Assembly (NCBI GenBank): GCA_900554675.1
Contig: USIM01000067.1
Coordinates: 1-5,478 of the forward strand
Direction of reading: 5' to 3'
Source: an uncultured Sutterella sp.
GTDB taxonomy: Bacteria > Pseudomonadota > Gammaproteobacteria > Burkholderiales > Burkholderiaceae_F
Length of the DNA stretch: 5,478 nt
The notes under the pieces are model-generated. The model saw only the letters and a list, made by a program, of their open reading frames with translations, had not been told where the DNA came from and did not search any database. Below, one piece after another: positions 1 through 5,474 of this stretch (position 1 is the first letter of the stretch; the number at the start of each line of letters is the position of its first letter). The translations under genes and the position numbers were made by a program.

Positions 1-277
1 TCGTGTAGTGTTCTTCGTACAACAAATGTTGAATTGTGCGAATCAATGACACGTCTTCAGAGCTGTAGTAACGGCGATTACCACGCTTGGTCGGACGCAA
101 TTGAGGGAATTCTTGTTCCCAGAAACGCAAGACCGACGGGTTCACGCCGATTAACTTCGCAACGTCTCCAATGGGCAAAAAACTCCCCAAAAGCTCCTCT
201 TCAGGCGCTTCGAGTTCGGTGAGCTCAAATGAAGTCGGCTCGCTTTCGAGCATGCGAACAGGTTCTTCAGAAGCCAT
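1..277 (-). CDS. MerR-family transcriptional regulator, N-terminal part (runs off the left edge)
   Basis: Translating the minus strand from ATG at 277 gives 92 codons with no stop before the edge, so the 3' end is missing. Residues 1-33 are an acidic, low-complexity leader rich in Glu. A MerR-type winged helix-turn-helix follows: LPIGDVAKLIGVNPSVLRFW at 34-53 is the recognition region, and the wing carries the family's arginine/tyrosine signature (RGNRRYYSSEDV, 65-76). The fragment ends inside the following helix (SLIRTIQHLLYEE). Proteins of this type bind promoters as dimers; the ligand or dimerisation region lies outside the window, so no effector can be named. The start is well supported: AGGAGG at 284-289 lies 6 nt upstream. 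The gap to the ihfA stop is only 17 bp, so the two genes are probably co-transcribed. A small MerR-like gene beside ihfA is a familiar proteobacterial arrangement, but its function is not established here. Confidence 0.9.
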   Translation of the reverse strand, partial: MASEEPVRMLESEPTSFELTELEAPEEELLGSFLPIGDVAKLIGVNPSVLRFWEQEFPQLRPTKRGNRRYYSSEDVSLIRTIQHLLYEEHYT

Positions 278-283
278 CTTTTG

Positions 284-289
284 CCTCCT
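284..289 (-). promoter_or_regulatory. Ribosome binding site of the MerR-family gene
   Basis: A full AGGAGG on the minus strand lies 6 nt before the ATG at 277 and immediately after the ihfA stop codon. It is the strongest Shine-Dalgarno sequence in the window and fixes the start of the truncated gene. It also suggests independent, efficient translation from a shared ihfA-merR transcript. Confidence 0.85.
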
Positions 290-294
290 GACGT

Positions 295-621
295 TTAAAT
301 TTCAGCTTCGTCTTTCAAAGAAGGATGGGTCTTGGCGACCGCTTCCTTTAACTTTTGGCTAGCGTGGAACGTCACCACGCGACGAGCCGTAATAGCAATT
401 TCTTCACCCGTCTTGGGGTTGCGACCCGGACGTTGTGACTTATCACGCAATTGGAAATTACCGAAACCGGAAAGCTTCACGGTGCGACCGCTTTCCAATG
501 CCACACGGATTTCATCAAAGAATGCATCCACCATCAATTTGGCTTCACGCTTGTTCATACCCTGGCGAATAAAAAGCATTTCGACCAAGTCGGCCTTCGT
601 CATCGTTTTTGTATTATCCAT
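295..621 (-). CDS. ihfA: Integration host factor subunit alpha
   Basis: This is a 108-residue member of the HU/IHF DNA-bending family. It acts as a heterodimer with IHF-beta in nucleoid organisation, transcription, replication and site-specific recombination. Residues 7-46 form the helical dimerisation body. KLSGFGNF (49-56) is the conserved turn. RPGRNPKTG (64-72) is the tip of the DNA-embracing beta arm, with Pro69 matching the intercalating Pro65 of E. coli IHF-alpha. ITARRVVTF (77-85) completes the arm and saddle. The [17 protein letters not shown] wording fits the alpha subunit rather than HU or IHF-beta. It is about nine residues longer than the E. coli protein, at both ends. The start at 621 is preferred because GAGAGAGA (627-634) precedes it by 5 nt; Met7 has no such signal. 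The gene probably has its own promoter and leads into the MerR gene. Confidence 0.97.
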   Translation of the reverse strand: MDNTKTMTKADLVEMLFIRQGMNKREAKLMVDAFFDEIRVALESGRTVKLSGFGNFQLRDKSQRPGRNPKTGEEIAITARRVVTFHASQKLKEAVAKTHPSLKDEAEI

Positions 622-660
622 CTCGATCTCTCTCGATTTAGCGATTTCAATGATTGTTCG

Positions 661-669
661 ATTGTATCA
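661..669 (-). promoter_or_regulatory. Probable ihfA promoter (extended -10)
   Basis: On the minus strand TGA followed by TACAAT forms an extended -10 box (hexamer at 661-666, TG at 668-669). Transcription would start near 654, leaving a leader of roughly 33 nt before the ihfA ATG. No good -35 hexamer sits 16-18 bp upstream, which is usual for extended -10 promoters. The upstream DNA is rich in A-tracts and could act as an UP element. This is inferred from sequence only. Confidence 0.5.
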
Positions 670-703
670 AAGAAAAACTTTTGCTTTGATTTTCTTTGAT
701 TTT
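666..703. repeat. Phased direct and inverted repeats overlapping the ihfA promoter
   Basis: On the plus strand the 10-mer CTTTGATTTT occurs twice in perfect tandem (684-693 and 694-703). The arms ATCAAAGAAAA (666-676) and TTTTCTTTGAT (690-700) form a perfect 11-bp inverted repeat around a 13-nt spacer. The 10-bp spacing puts the copies on one face of the helix. The block covers the -10 box and the place where a -35 would lie, so it could be an operator, or simply curved AT-rich DNA. Three half-motifs of the WATCAA type occur here, but none is followed by TTR at the IHF consensus distance. Confidence 0.5.
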
Positions 704-717
704 TTTACATCTTTCAG

Positions 718-755
718 GGGCTAAGGACGTGAATTATTCCTCACACCCTAAGCCC
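718..755 (-). other. Strong RNA stem-loop in the pheT-ihfA gap
   Basis: Read on the minus strand, GGGCTTAGGGTGTGA (755-741) can pair with TCACGTCCTTAGCCC (732-718) over 15 positions: 12 Watson-Crick pairs, two G-U wobbles and one U-U mismatch, with an 8-nt loop. It begins about 20 nt after the pheT stop. No U-run follows in the minus-strand transcript, so it is not a textbook intrinsic terminator for pheT. It is more likely a 3'-end protecting or processing hairpin, or part of a Rho-dependent end. In the plus direction it is followed by TTTTGTTTT, but no plus-strand gene precedes it, and the two wobbles would become A-C mismatches. Confidence 0.65.
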
Positions 756-775
756 TTTTGTTTTAAGTTCAAACC

Positions 776-3193
776 TTATTGACGCAACGTAGCGCCAGCA
801 GCTTCCAACGCTTCAATAGCAGCCTTTAAGGCAGCATCAGCATCGTCACCGGAGAAGGTTTCTTCGGTCGGTTGCAACACCAAGTGGAAAGCCATGCTGG
901 CTTTGGCCTCTTGGGCATCTTCTGCCACCATGTGATAAAGGTCAAATAAACACAAGGATTCAAATGCCTTCAAACGTGCATCCGTTTGAGCGGCCTTTTC
1001 CACGGCTTCTTGCAATTGACTGAAGGTCACCTTTGCGGGCACCACCACACTGATGTCACGCAAAACGGGTTGGAACTTACTGACGGATTCATGCCACGGC
1101 ACCATCGTCGTTAACATGGGTTCAACGTCGATTTCAAAGACAACCGGAGCGTGCGGCAAGCCATACGTTTGTTGCAACTTCGGATGCAATTCACCAACAA
1201 AACCGATTTCCTTGCCATTTAAGACGATGGCAGCGCTACGACCCGGGTGCAAAGCAGGGAAGCTCTTAGCGACAAACTCGGCCTTTAACGGTGCCAACAA
1301 TCGTTCAACGTCGCCCTTGCCATCAAAAAAGTCCACGCCACGCGTGGCCACGGCCCATTGTTCACCCATGGCATCGCCATAGAGCAAACCGGCAATACGC
1401 ACGGGTTGACGAACACCCTTGACGCTCCACTCGGTCGTCACAACGCTTTCGTCACGCAAGAAAACACGACCCACTTCAAAGAGTTTGGCACTCGTGACCT
1501 TACGGTTGAGGTTGTATTTCAAAATATCAACCAAACCACCGATCATTTGCGTACGCATCACGGACAATTGGCTCGCGATCGGATTGAGCAAACGGATCGG
1601 GTTCGTATTGTCGGCGAAGTCCTTTTCCCAAGCTTCGGGCACAAAGCTAAAGTTCACCAACTCTTGGTAACCGAGGTTAGCCAATTGACGACGAAGGTCA
1701 TGTGCGCGACGCGTACCTTCAGGGCGCATCTTCATGGCTGCACGAGCCATCGGCGGCACGTCAGGCAACTTTTCGTAACCCACCAAACGGGCCACTTCTT
1801 CAATCAAGTCTTCTTCGATTTCGATATCGAAACGGTAGGTCGGAGACTTCACGCTAAAGACTTCATTTTCAAGCGTGAATTCAAAGCCCAAGCGCTTGAA
1901 GCACTCGGCCATCGTTTCGGTAGAGATGTCCATACCGATCACCTTGCGGGCACGATCAGCACGCATCGTCACCACTTCACGAGTAGGCAACTGAGTCACA
2001 GCGTCAATCACGGGGCCCACCTTCGTGTCGGCCGTACCGCAGATATCAATGACCAAGCGCGTCACGTATTGCAATACGTCTTCGGTGATACCAAAATCCA
2101 CACCACGTTCATAACGGTAAGCGGCGTCCGTGGAGAAATTCAAACGGCGGCAGCGGCCTTGAATGGCCTTTTGATGCCAGAAAGCAGACTCGATCGAAAT
2201 GCAGGTCGTTTCATCGGTCACCTTCGTGTCTTCGCCACCCATGATGCCGGACAAAACCTTCGGGCCATTGTCATCACAAATGACACCAAAGTACGGATCC
2301 AATTGAACCGTTTGACCGTTCAAAAGTTCAATCTTTTCGCCTTCTTTAGCCCAGCGAACCGTGTACTTACCGCCGGCAATCTTTTCGGCATCGCTAAAGT
2401 GCGTGGGGACGCCCATTTCCAACATCACGTAGTTGGAGATGTCAACCAAAGCAGAAATGCTGCGTTGGCCGCTACGTTCCAAGCGATCCTTCATCCATTG
2501 CGGAGTCGGGGCCTTCATGTTGATGTTGTCGATACGACGCGTCGTGTAACGACCGCACAAGTCAGCGGCTTGCACATCCAATTCGATCTTCGTATCGGAA
2601 TTGGCTTCAACCGCTTCAATCTTGGGGAAATGCACTTCGGCACCCGTGACAGCGTGCAAGTCACGAGCCACACCCACCATGGACAAAGCGTCACCACGGT
2701 TAGGCGTTAACTTAATTTCAATCTTCTTGTCATCTAAATGACAGGCCTTGCGGATGTCTTCGCCGATCGGAAGATCATCGGGCAAAATCCACAAACCGGA
2801 ATGGTCTTCCGTGATACCCAATTCACGAGCAGAGCACAACATGCCTTGAGAGAGCACGCCACGCATCTTGGCTTCTTTAATCTTGAAGTCGCCCGGCAAC
2901 ACAGCACCAATCATGGCGCACGGCACCTTGATCCCGGCGCACACGTTCGGCGCACCGCAGACGATTTGCAATAAGGACTCTTGACCAACATCGACTTCAC
3001 AGATGTGCAAGTGGTCAGAGTTTTCATGATCGCGGCAGGAGATGACCTTAGCAACAACGATACCGGTAAAGGCAGGAGCCACAGAGCTCACTTCTTCGAC
3101 TTCCAAACCGGCCATCGTCATGGCTTCACACAACTCGTCGGAGGTCAATTCCGGATTGATATAGGAGCGTAACCAACTTTCAGAAAATATCAT
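776..3193 (-). CDS. pheT: Phenylalanine--tRNA ligase beta subunit
   Basis: This 805-residue protein is the large subunit of the alpha2beta2 phenylalanyl-tRNA synthetase in the cytoplasm; the E. coli protein has 795. It supports tRNA binding and clears misacylated Tyr-tRNAPhe. Domains in order: an N-terminal B1 segment (MIFSESWLRSYINP), an EMAP/OB-fold tRNA-binding domain at about 40-150 (IVVAKVISC, IVCGAPNV, GMLCSARELG), the B3/B4 editing domain at about 210-390 with His265 and Glu335 at the expected editing-site positions, the B5 domain at about 405-480 (DLIEEVARLVGYEKLP), the catalytic-like B6/B7 core at about 490-690 (LLNPIASQLSVMRT), and a C-terminal ferredoxin-like anticodon-binding domain at about 706-805 (KFQPVLRDISVVV). 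The editing-domain motif usually read as HAFD is HFSD here. The start has a modest AAAGAG (3201-3206) 7 nt upstream. It is co-transcribed with pheS, 36 bp away. Confidence 0.98.
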   Translation of the reverse strand: MIFSESWLRSYINPELTSDELCEAMTMAGLEVEEVSSVAPAFTGIVVAKVISCRDHENSDHLHICEVDVGQESLLQIVCGAPNVCAGIKVPCAMIGAVLPGDFKIKEAKMRGVLSQGMLCSARELGITEDHSGLWILPDDLPIGEDIRKACHLDDKKIEIKLTPNRGDALSMVGVARDLHAVTGAEVHFPKIEAVEANSDTKIELDVQAADLCGRYTTRRIDNINMKAPTPQWMKDRLERSGQRSISALVDISNYVMLEMGVPTHFSDAEKIAGGKYTVRWAKEGEKIELLNGQTVQLDPYFGVICDDNGPKVLSGIMGGEDTKVTDETTCISIESAFWHQKAIQGRCRRLNFSTDAAYRYERGVDFGITEDVLQYVTRLVIDICGTADTKVGPVIDAVTQLPTREVVTMRADRARKVIGMDISTETMAECFKRLGFEFTLENEVFSVKSPTYRFDIEIEEDLIEEVARLVGYEKLPDVPPMARAAMKMRPEGTRRAHDLRRQLANLGYQELVNFSFVPEAWEKDFADNTNPIRLLNPIASQLSVMRTQMIGGLVDILKYNLNRKVTSAKLFEVGRVFLRDESVVTTEWSVKGVRQPVRIAGLLYGDAMGEQWAVATRGVDFFDGKGDVERLLAPLKAEFVAKSFPALHPGRSAAIVLNGKEIGFVGELHPKLQQTYGLPHAPVVFEIDVEPMLTTMVPWHESVSKFQPVLRDISVVVPAKVTFSQLQEAVEKAAQTDARLKAFESLCLFDLYHMVAEDAQEAKASMAFHLVLQPTEETFSGDDADAALKAAIEALEAAGATLRQ

Positions 3194-3229
3194 TTCTTTT
3201 CTCTTTGATAATTGACGAACAACGAACCA

Positions 3230-4249
3230 TTAACGATTGAATTGCTTCAAGAAGCGCAAATCGCCTTCGAAGAATAAACGCAAATCGTCAATACCGTAAC
3301 GCAACATCGTCAAGCGTTCCAAACCGGAACCGAAAGCAAAACCGATGTACTTTTCAGGATCTAAACCGTAGTTGCGAACCACGTTCGGGTGCACTTCACC
3401 GGCGCCCGAGATTTCCAACCAACGACCCTTCTTCGGACCACTCGTGAACATCATGTCCACTTCAACAGAGGGTTCGGTAAACGGGAAGTAGCTCGGACGG
3501 AAACGCACAACCAAATCTTCCGTTTCAAAGAAACGACGCAAGAAATCGGTGTAAACACCCTTCAAGTCAGAAAAACTCACGTTGGTATCAATCCAAACGC
3601 CTTCGACTTGGTGGAACATCGGAGAGTGCGTAGCGTCGCTGTCAACACGGTACGTACGACCCGGAGCAATCACCTTGATCGGAGCTTGGTGCGTACGGGC
3701 GTAGCGCACTTGCATAGGAGAGGTGTGCGGACGCAAAGGCAACAACTTACCCGTTTCATCCTTCATGTCCACGTAGAACGTATCTTGCATGGAACGAGCC
3801 GGGTGATTGGGCGGATTATTCAAAGCCGTAAAGGAGTACCAGTCCGTTTCGATTTCGGGGCCATCAGCAACGTCAAAACCGATGGAAGCAAAGATTTCTT
3901 CAATACGCATTTGCGTAGCAATCACCGGGTGAATGCCGCCTTCCGGATACTTACGACCGGGTAAAGTCACGTCAAGGGCTTCTGCCGCTAAACGAGCTGC
4001 TAACTTTTCGTTAGCCAATTCTTCACGACGAGCTTCGAGCGCTTGCTCGATTTCGCGCTTGGCAGTGCCTAACGCTTGACCCATTTCACGCTTTTCTTCG
4101 GGCGTCAACTTGGACAAGCCCTTCATCAAAGCCGTGATGGAACCCGTTTTCCCTAAAAACTTCGCCTTGGCATCTTCCAAAGCTGCCGGTGCAGCCGCTT
4201 GAGCAAAAGCGCTCTTGGCCTCGGCGACAATTTGCGACAAATCTTGCAT
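3230..4249 (-). CDS. pheS: Phenylalanine--tRNA ligase alpha subunit
   Basis: This 339-residue class II aminoacyl-tRNA synthetase catalytic subunit activates phenylalanine with ATP and charges tRNAPhe, working with PheT. Residues 1-90 form the N-terminal tRNA-contacting coiled coil, rich in Ala, Glu and Lys. The catalytic domain follows from about 100. [14 protein letters not shown] (107-120) opens motif 1, and [21 protein letters not shown] (197-217) is motif 2. [17 protein letters not shown] (249-265) lines the substrate pocket. [17 protein letters not shown] (303-319) is motif 3, with Arg312; Ala305 matches E. coli Ala294 of the phenylalanine pocket. The end LRFLKQFNR is the family's usual C-terminus. 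The length is normal (E. coli 327). The N-terminus aligns from Met1 with other PheS proteins, but the start at 4249 has only a weak AAGA-type ribosome site. It is the first gene of its transcript, unlike the common arrangement downstream of rplT. Confidence 0.98.
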   Translation of the reverse strand: MQDLSQIVAEAKSAFAQAAAPAALEDAKAKFLGKTGSITALMKGLSKLTPEEKREMGQALGTAKREIEQALEARREELANEKLAARLAAEALDVTLPGRKYPEGGIHPVIATQMRIEEIFASIGFDVADGPEIETDWYSFTALNNPPNHPARSMQDTFYVDMKDETGKLLPLRPHTSPMQVRYARTHQAPIKVIAPGRTYRVDSDATHSPMFHQVEGVWIDTNVSFSDLKGVYTDFLRRFFETEDLVVRFRPSYFPFTEPSVEVDMMFTSGPKKGRWLEISGAGEVHPNVVRNYGLDPEKYIGFAFGSGLERLTMLRYGIDDLRLFFEGDLRFLKQFNR

Positions 4250-4282
4250 AGTATCTTGATTTTTTGGTCAAAGAAAAAACTT

Positions 4283-4311
4283 ATTATAGCCTCTGAAATG
4301 ACGATTTTCCT
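4283..4311 (-). promoter_or_regulatory. pheST promoter
   Basis: The minus strand carries a perfect TATAAT at 4283-4288. With a 17-bp spacer the -35 position (4306-4311) reads AGGAAA, matching the consensus at three of six bases. Transcription would start near 4276, so the leader before the pheS ATG at 4249 is only about 27 nt. AT-rich DNA with AAAATC tracts lies upstream and may help as an UP element. The leader is too short for a pheM-like attenuator or a T-box. Confidence 0.65.
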
Positions 4312-4344
4312 ATGATTTTTCTAAGAATTTTCGATTTTTACACT
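4302..4344. other. AT-rich divergent promoter region between pheS and the USP gene
   Basis: The 315-bp gap between the pheS ATG and the GTG of the USP gene is AT-rich on its pheS side. GATTTT recurs at 4303, 4314 and 4333 on the plus strand (spacings 11 and 19 bp), giving partly phased A-tracts upstream of the pheS -10 box. A plus-strand TACACT at 4339-4344 resembles a -10 box, which would start transcription near 4351, but no convincing -35 precedes it. The rest of the gap holds a possible short ORF (4367-4438), a second TACACT (4431-4436), the unstarted USP coding extension (4445-4564) and a hairpin (4467-4506). Confidence 0.35.
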
Positions 4345-4366
4345 GAATCGACTACTCAAGGAGAAA

Positions 4367-4438
4367 ATGTTGGTGATCGGGTGCTTTTTGCTCAATGAAA
4401 AAATAGTTCAATGCCCCTTCAAAATCGGCGTACACTGA
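4367..4438 (+). CDS. Possible 23-codon leader ORF upstream of the USP gene
   Basis: ATG at 4367 follows AAGGAG (4358-4363) with a 3-nt gap, which is short; in-frame TTG (4370) and GTG (4373) would be spaced better. The predicted peptide begins MLVIGCFLLNEKIVQ and ends at TGA 4436-4438. It resembles nothing I recognise and has no USP motif. It lies in the same reading frame as the USP gene, separated from it by two stops (TGA at 4436 and 4442). It could be a leader peptide, the decayed start of a longer gene, or chance. The ribosome-site match is its only real support. Confidence 0.2.
   Translation: MLVIGCFLLNEKIVQCPFKIGVH
4407..4436 (+). promoter_or_regulatory. Weak candidate promoter for the USP gene
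   Basis: TTCAAT (4407-4412) and TACACT (4431-4436) sit 18 bp apart and match sigma-70 boxes at three and four of six bases. Transcription would begin near 4443, right where the USP-like reading frame opens. The nonamer TACACTGAA at 4431 also occurs at 4339, so the -10 region may have been duplicated. Support is modest. Confidence 0.3.
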
Positions 4439-4444
4439 AATTGA

Positions 4445-4564
4445 GAACAGAAATCAGTCCTTGTCATTAAGGGTAGTCTCGATTGCCGAGAAGCCTTAAA
4501 GTTTTTAGCTTCCAGAAAGTCGCTTTTAGCCACGCAACCCCTCGTTGAGCTTCTTTACATTCAA
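4445..4564 (+). other. In-frame upstream part of USP domain 1 with no start codon
   Basis: The USP frame stays open for 40 codons upstream of the GTG at 4565, back to TGA 4442-4444. These codons encode the missing beginning of the first USP domain: VLVIKGS, an alpha helix, then VELLYIQ. From its GS to the IQ this segment spans 31 residues, exactly the GS-to-IQ length in domain 2 of the same protein, with the same hydrophobic pattern. It is therefore very likely coding, now or in the recent past. No ATG, GTG or TTG lies in this frame; the only near-start is ATT at 4466, inside the first beta strand. Losing one base around 4451-4453 would join it to TTG 4441 or ATG 4411 in the neighbouring frame. 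Confidence 0.7.
4467..4506 (+). other. Terminator-like hairpin with a T-run inside the upstream USP segment
   Basis: TTAAGG (4467-4472) pairs with CCTTAA (4494-4499), and TCTCG (4477-4481) pairs with CGAGA (4487-4491). A GTAG/AG internal loop separates the two helices and the loop is ATTGC. Two bases later comes TTTTT (4502-4506). The stem is AT-rich and interrupted, so it would be weak as a terminator. It lies in sequence that looks protein-coding, so it may be coincidence. Its position after a possible leader ORF is what makes it worth recording. Confidence 0.3.
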
Positions 4565-5335
4565 GTGCCTCTGGATGGTCGCGTCACCGAGCAAGCGGAC
4601 TTTGACATGACTGCTTATTACGGTAACACGGCTCGTGAGGTCTTTACCTCCATGCGTAGCGACATTGAAGCATTGGGAATTGAAGTGAAGAAATCTCACT
4701 TGGTCGGCCATCCCGCAGAAGTGATTCCTGAATACGCTCACGATAAAAATGCCGATTTGATTGTGATGGGCGCTCGAGGCATGAGTACGTTAAAGAATCT
4801 CTACATGGGTTCTGTATCGCTTTCTGTGGTTTCTTCCGGTGTCTGCCCAGTTTTGATTTGCCGCAAGAGCGTTTATTTTGGCGATGAGAACTTAAATGTC
4901 ACGATCGCCGTGGACGGCTCTGACTTTGGTCCCAAGTGCGCTGAATTTGCCATTAAGAATAAGGCCCTCTTTGGTCCGTCGCCAAAGTTTGAATTAGTGA
5001 GTATTCAATCGGATATCCGAGCCATTATGCCCTCACAAGTCAGTCAAGCCACGCTCAATGAAAAGGTTCGTTTGAACGAACTTTGTGAAGAGGAATTTAA
5101 TGAATTGGTCGCCCCCACGGAAGCCAAATTTAAAGAAGCCGGCATTGAAGTGGACAAGACCTTCATCATCGGGGATCCCGAAATTGACCTCTTACACCAC
5201 GCTCATCACAACTCTGACTTGGTCATCATGGGCACGCACGGTCGAGGCGCATTGAAGTCCCTCGTTTTTGGCAGTTGCACTCGGGCACTGATTTCTTCAA
5301 GTGACTTGCCAGTTTTGATTATGCCCAAAGCCTAG
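4565..5335 (+). CDS. Tandem-domain universal stress protein (UspA superfamily)
   Basis: From GTG at 4565 this encodes 256 residues with two UspA-type domains, an architecture like that of UspE. Such cytoplasmic proteins bind ATP or AMP and aid survival under stress or stasis; no specific role can be assigned here. Domain 1 spans about 1-100 and carries the nucleotide-binding pattern G-x2-G-x9-G-S at 69-83 (GARG...MGS). Domain 2 spans about 110-256 and has the beta-1 Asp (TIAVDGSD, Asp117) plus a second G-x2-G-x9-G-S at 223-237 (GTHGRG...FGS). Read from this GTG, domain 1 lacks its first beta strand and helix, which are encoded in frame just upstream (4445-4564); no Shine-Dalgarno precedes the GTG. 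The listed start is therefore only the first conventional codon and is probably wrong, or the gene is damaged. A clear terminator follows, so it ends its own transcript. Confidence 0.85.
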   Translation: MPLDGRVTEQADFDMTAYYGNTAREVFTSMRSDIEALGIEVKKSHLVGHPAEVIPEYAHDKNADLIVMGARGMSTLKNLYMGSVSLSVVSSGVCPVLICRKSVYFGDENLNVTIAVDGSDFGPKCAEFAIKNKALFGPSPKFELVSIQSDIRAIMPSQVSQATLNEKVRLNELCEEEFNELVAPTEAKFKEAGIEVDKTFIIGDPEIDLLHHAHHNSDLVIMGTHGRGALKSLVFGSCTRALISSSDLPVLIMPKA

Positions 5336-5364
5336 CTCTTGAAGCTCTCTAGCAGCTCAGGTTT

Positions 5365-5398
5365 GCCTGCCGTTCTTTTGGGGACGGCAGGCTTTTTG
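5365..5398 (+). terminator. Intrinsic terminator of the USP gene
   Basis: GCCTGCCGT (5365-5373) pairs perfectly with ACGGCAGGC (5384-5392). A T-G and a C-G pair extend the stem inward, leaving a TTTTGG loop. A run of five T (5393-5397) follows at once. It starts 30 nt after the USP stop codon. No T-run lies on the other side, so it works in the plus direction only. Confidence 0.93.
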
Positions 5399-5436
5399 TT
5401 AACTCTTTTAAGTAAATTCACTGAGTTTTAAATTTA

Positions 5437-5469
5437 TAGTCCGTTTCTAGTCCACTTATAGTCCAAAAT
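5437..5469. repeat. Three tandem 11-bp repeats with a TAGTCC core
   Basis: TAGTCC occurs at 5437, 5448 and 5459, exactly 11 bp apart. Counting the two bases before each core, the pattern is T(A/C)TAGTCC plus three variable bases, so eight of eleven positions are held or nearly held. One-turn spacing is what direct-repeat binding sites of OmpR/PhoB-type response regulators or short iterons look like. The block lies in an 80-bp non-coding tail after the USP terminator, so it more likely serves whatever lies to the right of the window. TATAGT within it also resembles a -10 box. Confidence 0.6.
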
Positions 5470-5474
5470 TTGGA
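5462..5474. repeat. Short palindrome at the right edge
   Basis: TCCAAA (5462-5467) and TTTGGA (5469-5474) form a perfect 6-bp inverted repeat around a single A. It overlaps the last TAGTCC copy. It may be a dimeric regulator half-site pair or chance in AT-rich DNA. Nothing else is visible between 5399 and 5436. Confidence 0.35.

Noticed and set aside
601..603. Internal ATG (Met7) as the ihfA start
   Set aside because: It would shorten the protein to near E. coli length, but no Shine-Dalgarno precedes it, while GAGAGAGA sits 5 nt before the ATG at 621.
661..706. An IHF binding site in the ihfA promoter
   Set aside because: Three WATCAA half-motifs are present (665-670 plus; 686-691 and 696-701 minus), but none is followed by TTR after four bases, so the consensus is not met.
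34..724. Several short plus-strand open frames opposite ihfA and the MerR gene
   Set aside because: They overlap well-supported minus-strand genes or AT-rich intergenic DNA. Their translations look random and they lack ribosome sites.
718..760. The 718-755 hairpin as a plus-strand intrinsic terminator
   Set aside because: It has a T-rich tail in that direction, but no plus-strand gene reads into it, and the stem has three mismatches in plus-strand RNA.
1358..2710. A 450-codon open frame on the plus strand, opposite pheT
   Set aside because: It lies wholly inside pheT, which has every family domain. The antisense translation is rich in His, Arg and Thr, shows no recognisable fold, and has no convincing ribosome site. 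It is a codon-bias shadow.
3389..3964. A 191-codon open frame on the plus strand, opposite pheS
   Set aside because: It mirrors the conserved catalytic part of pheS and has no domain signature of its own.
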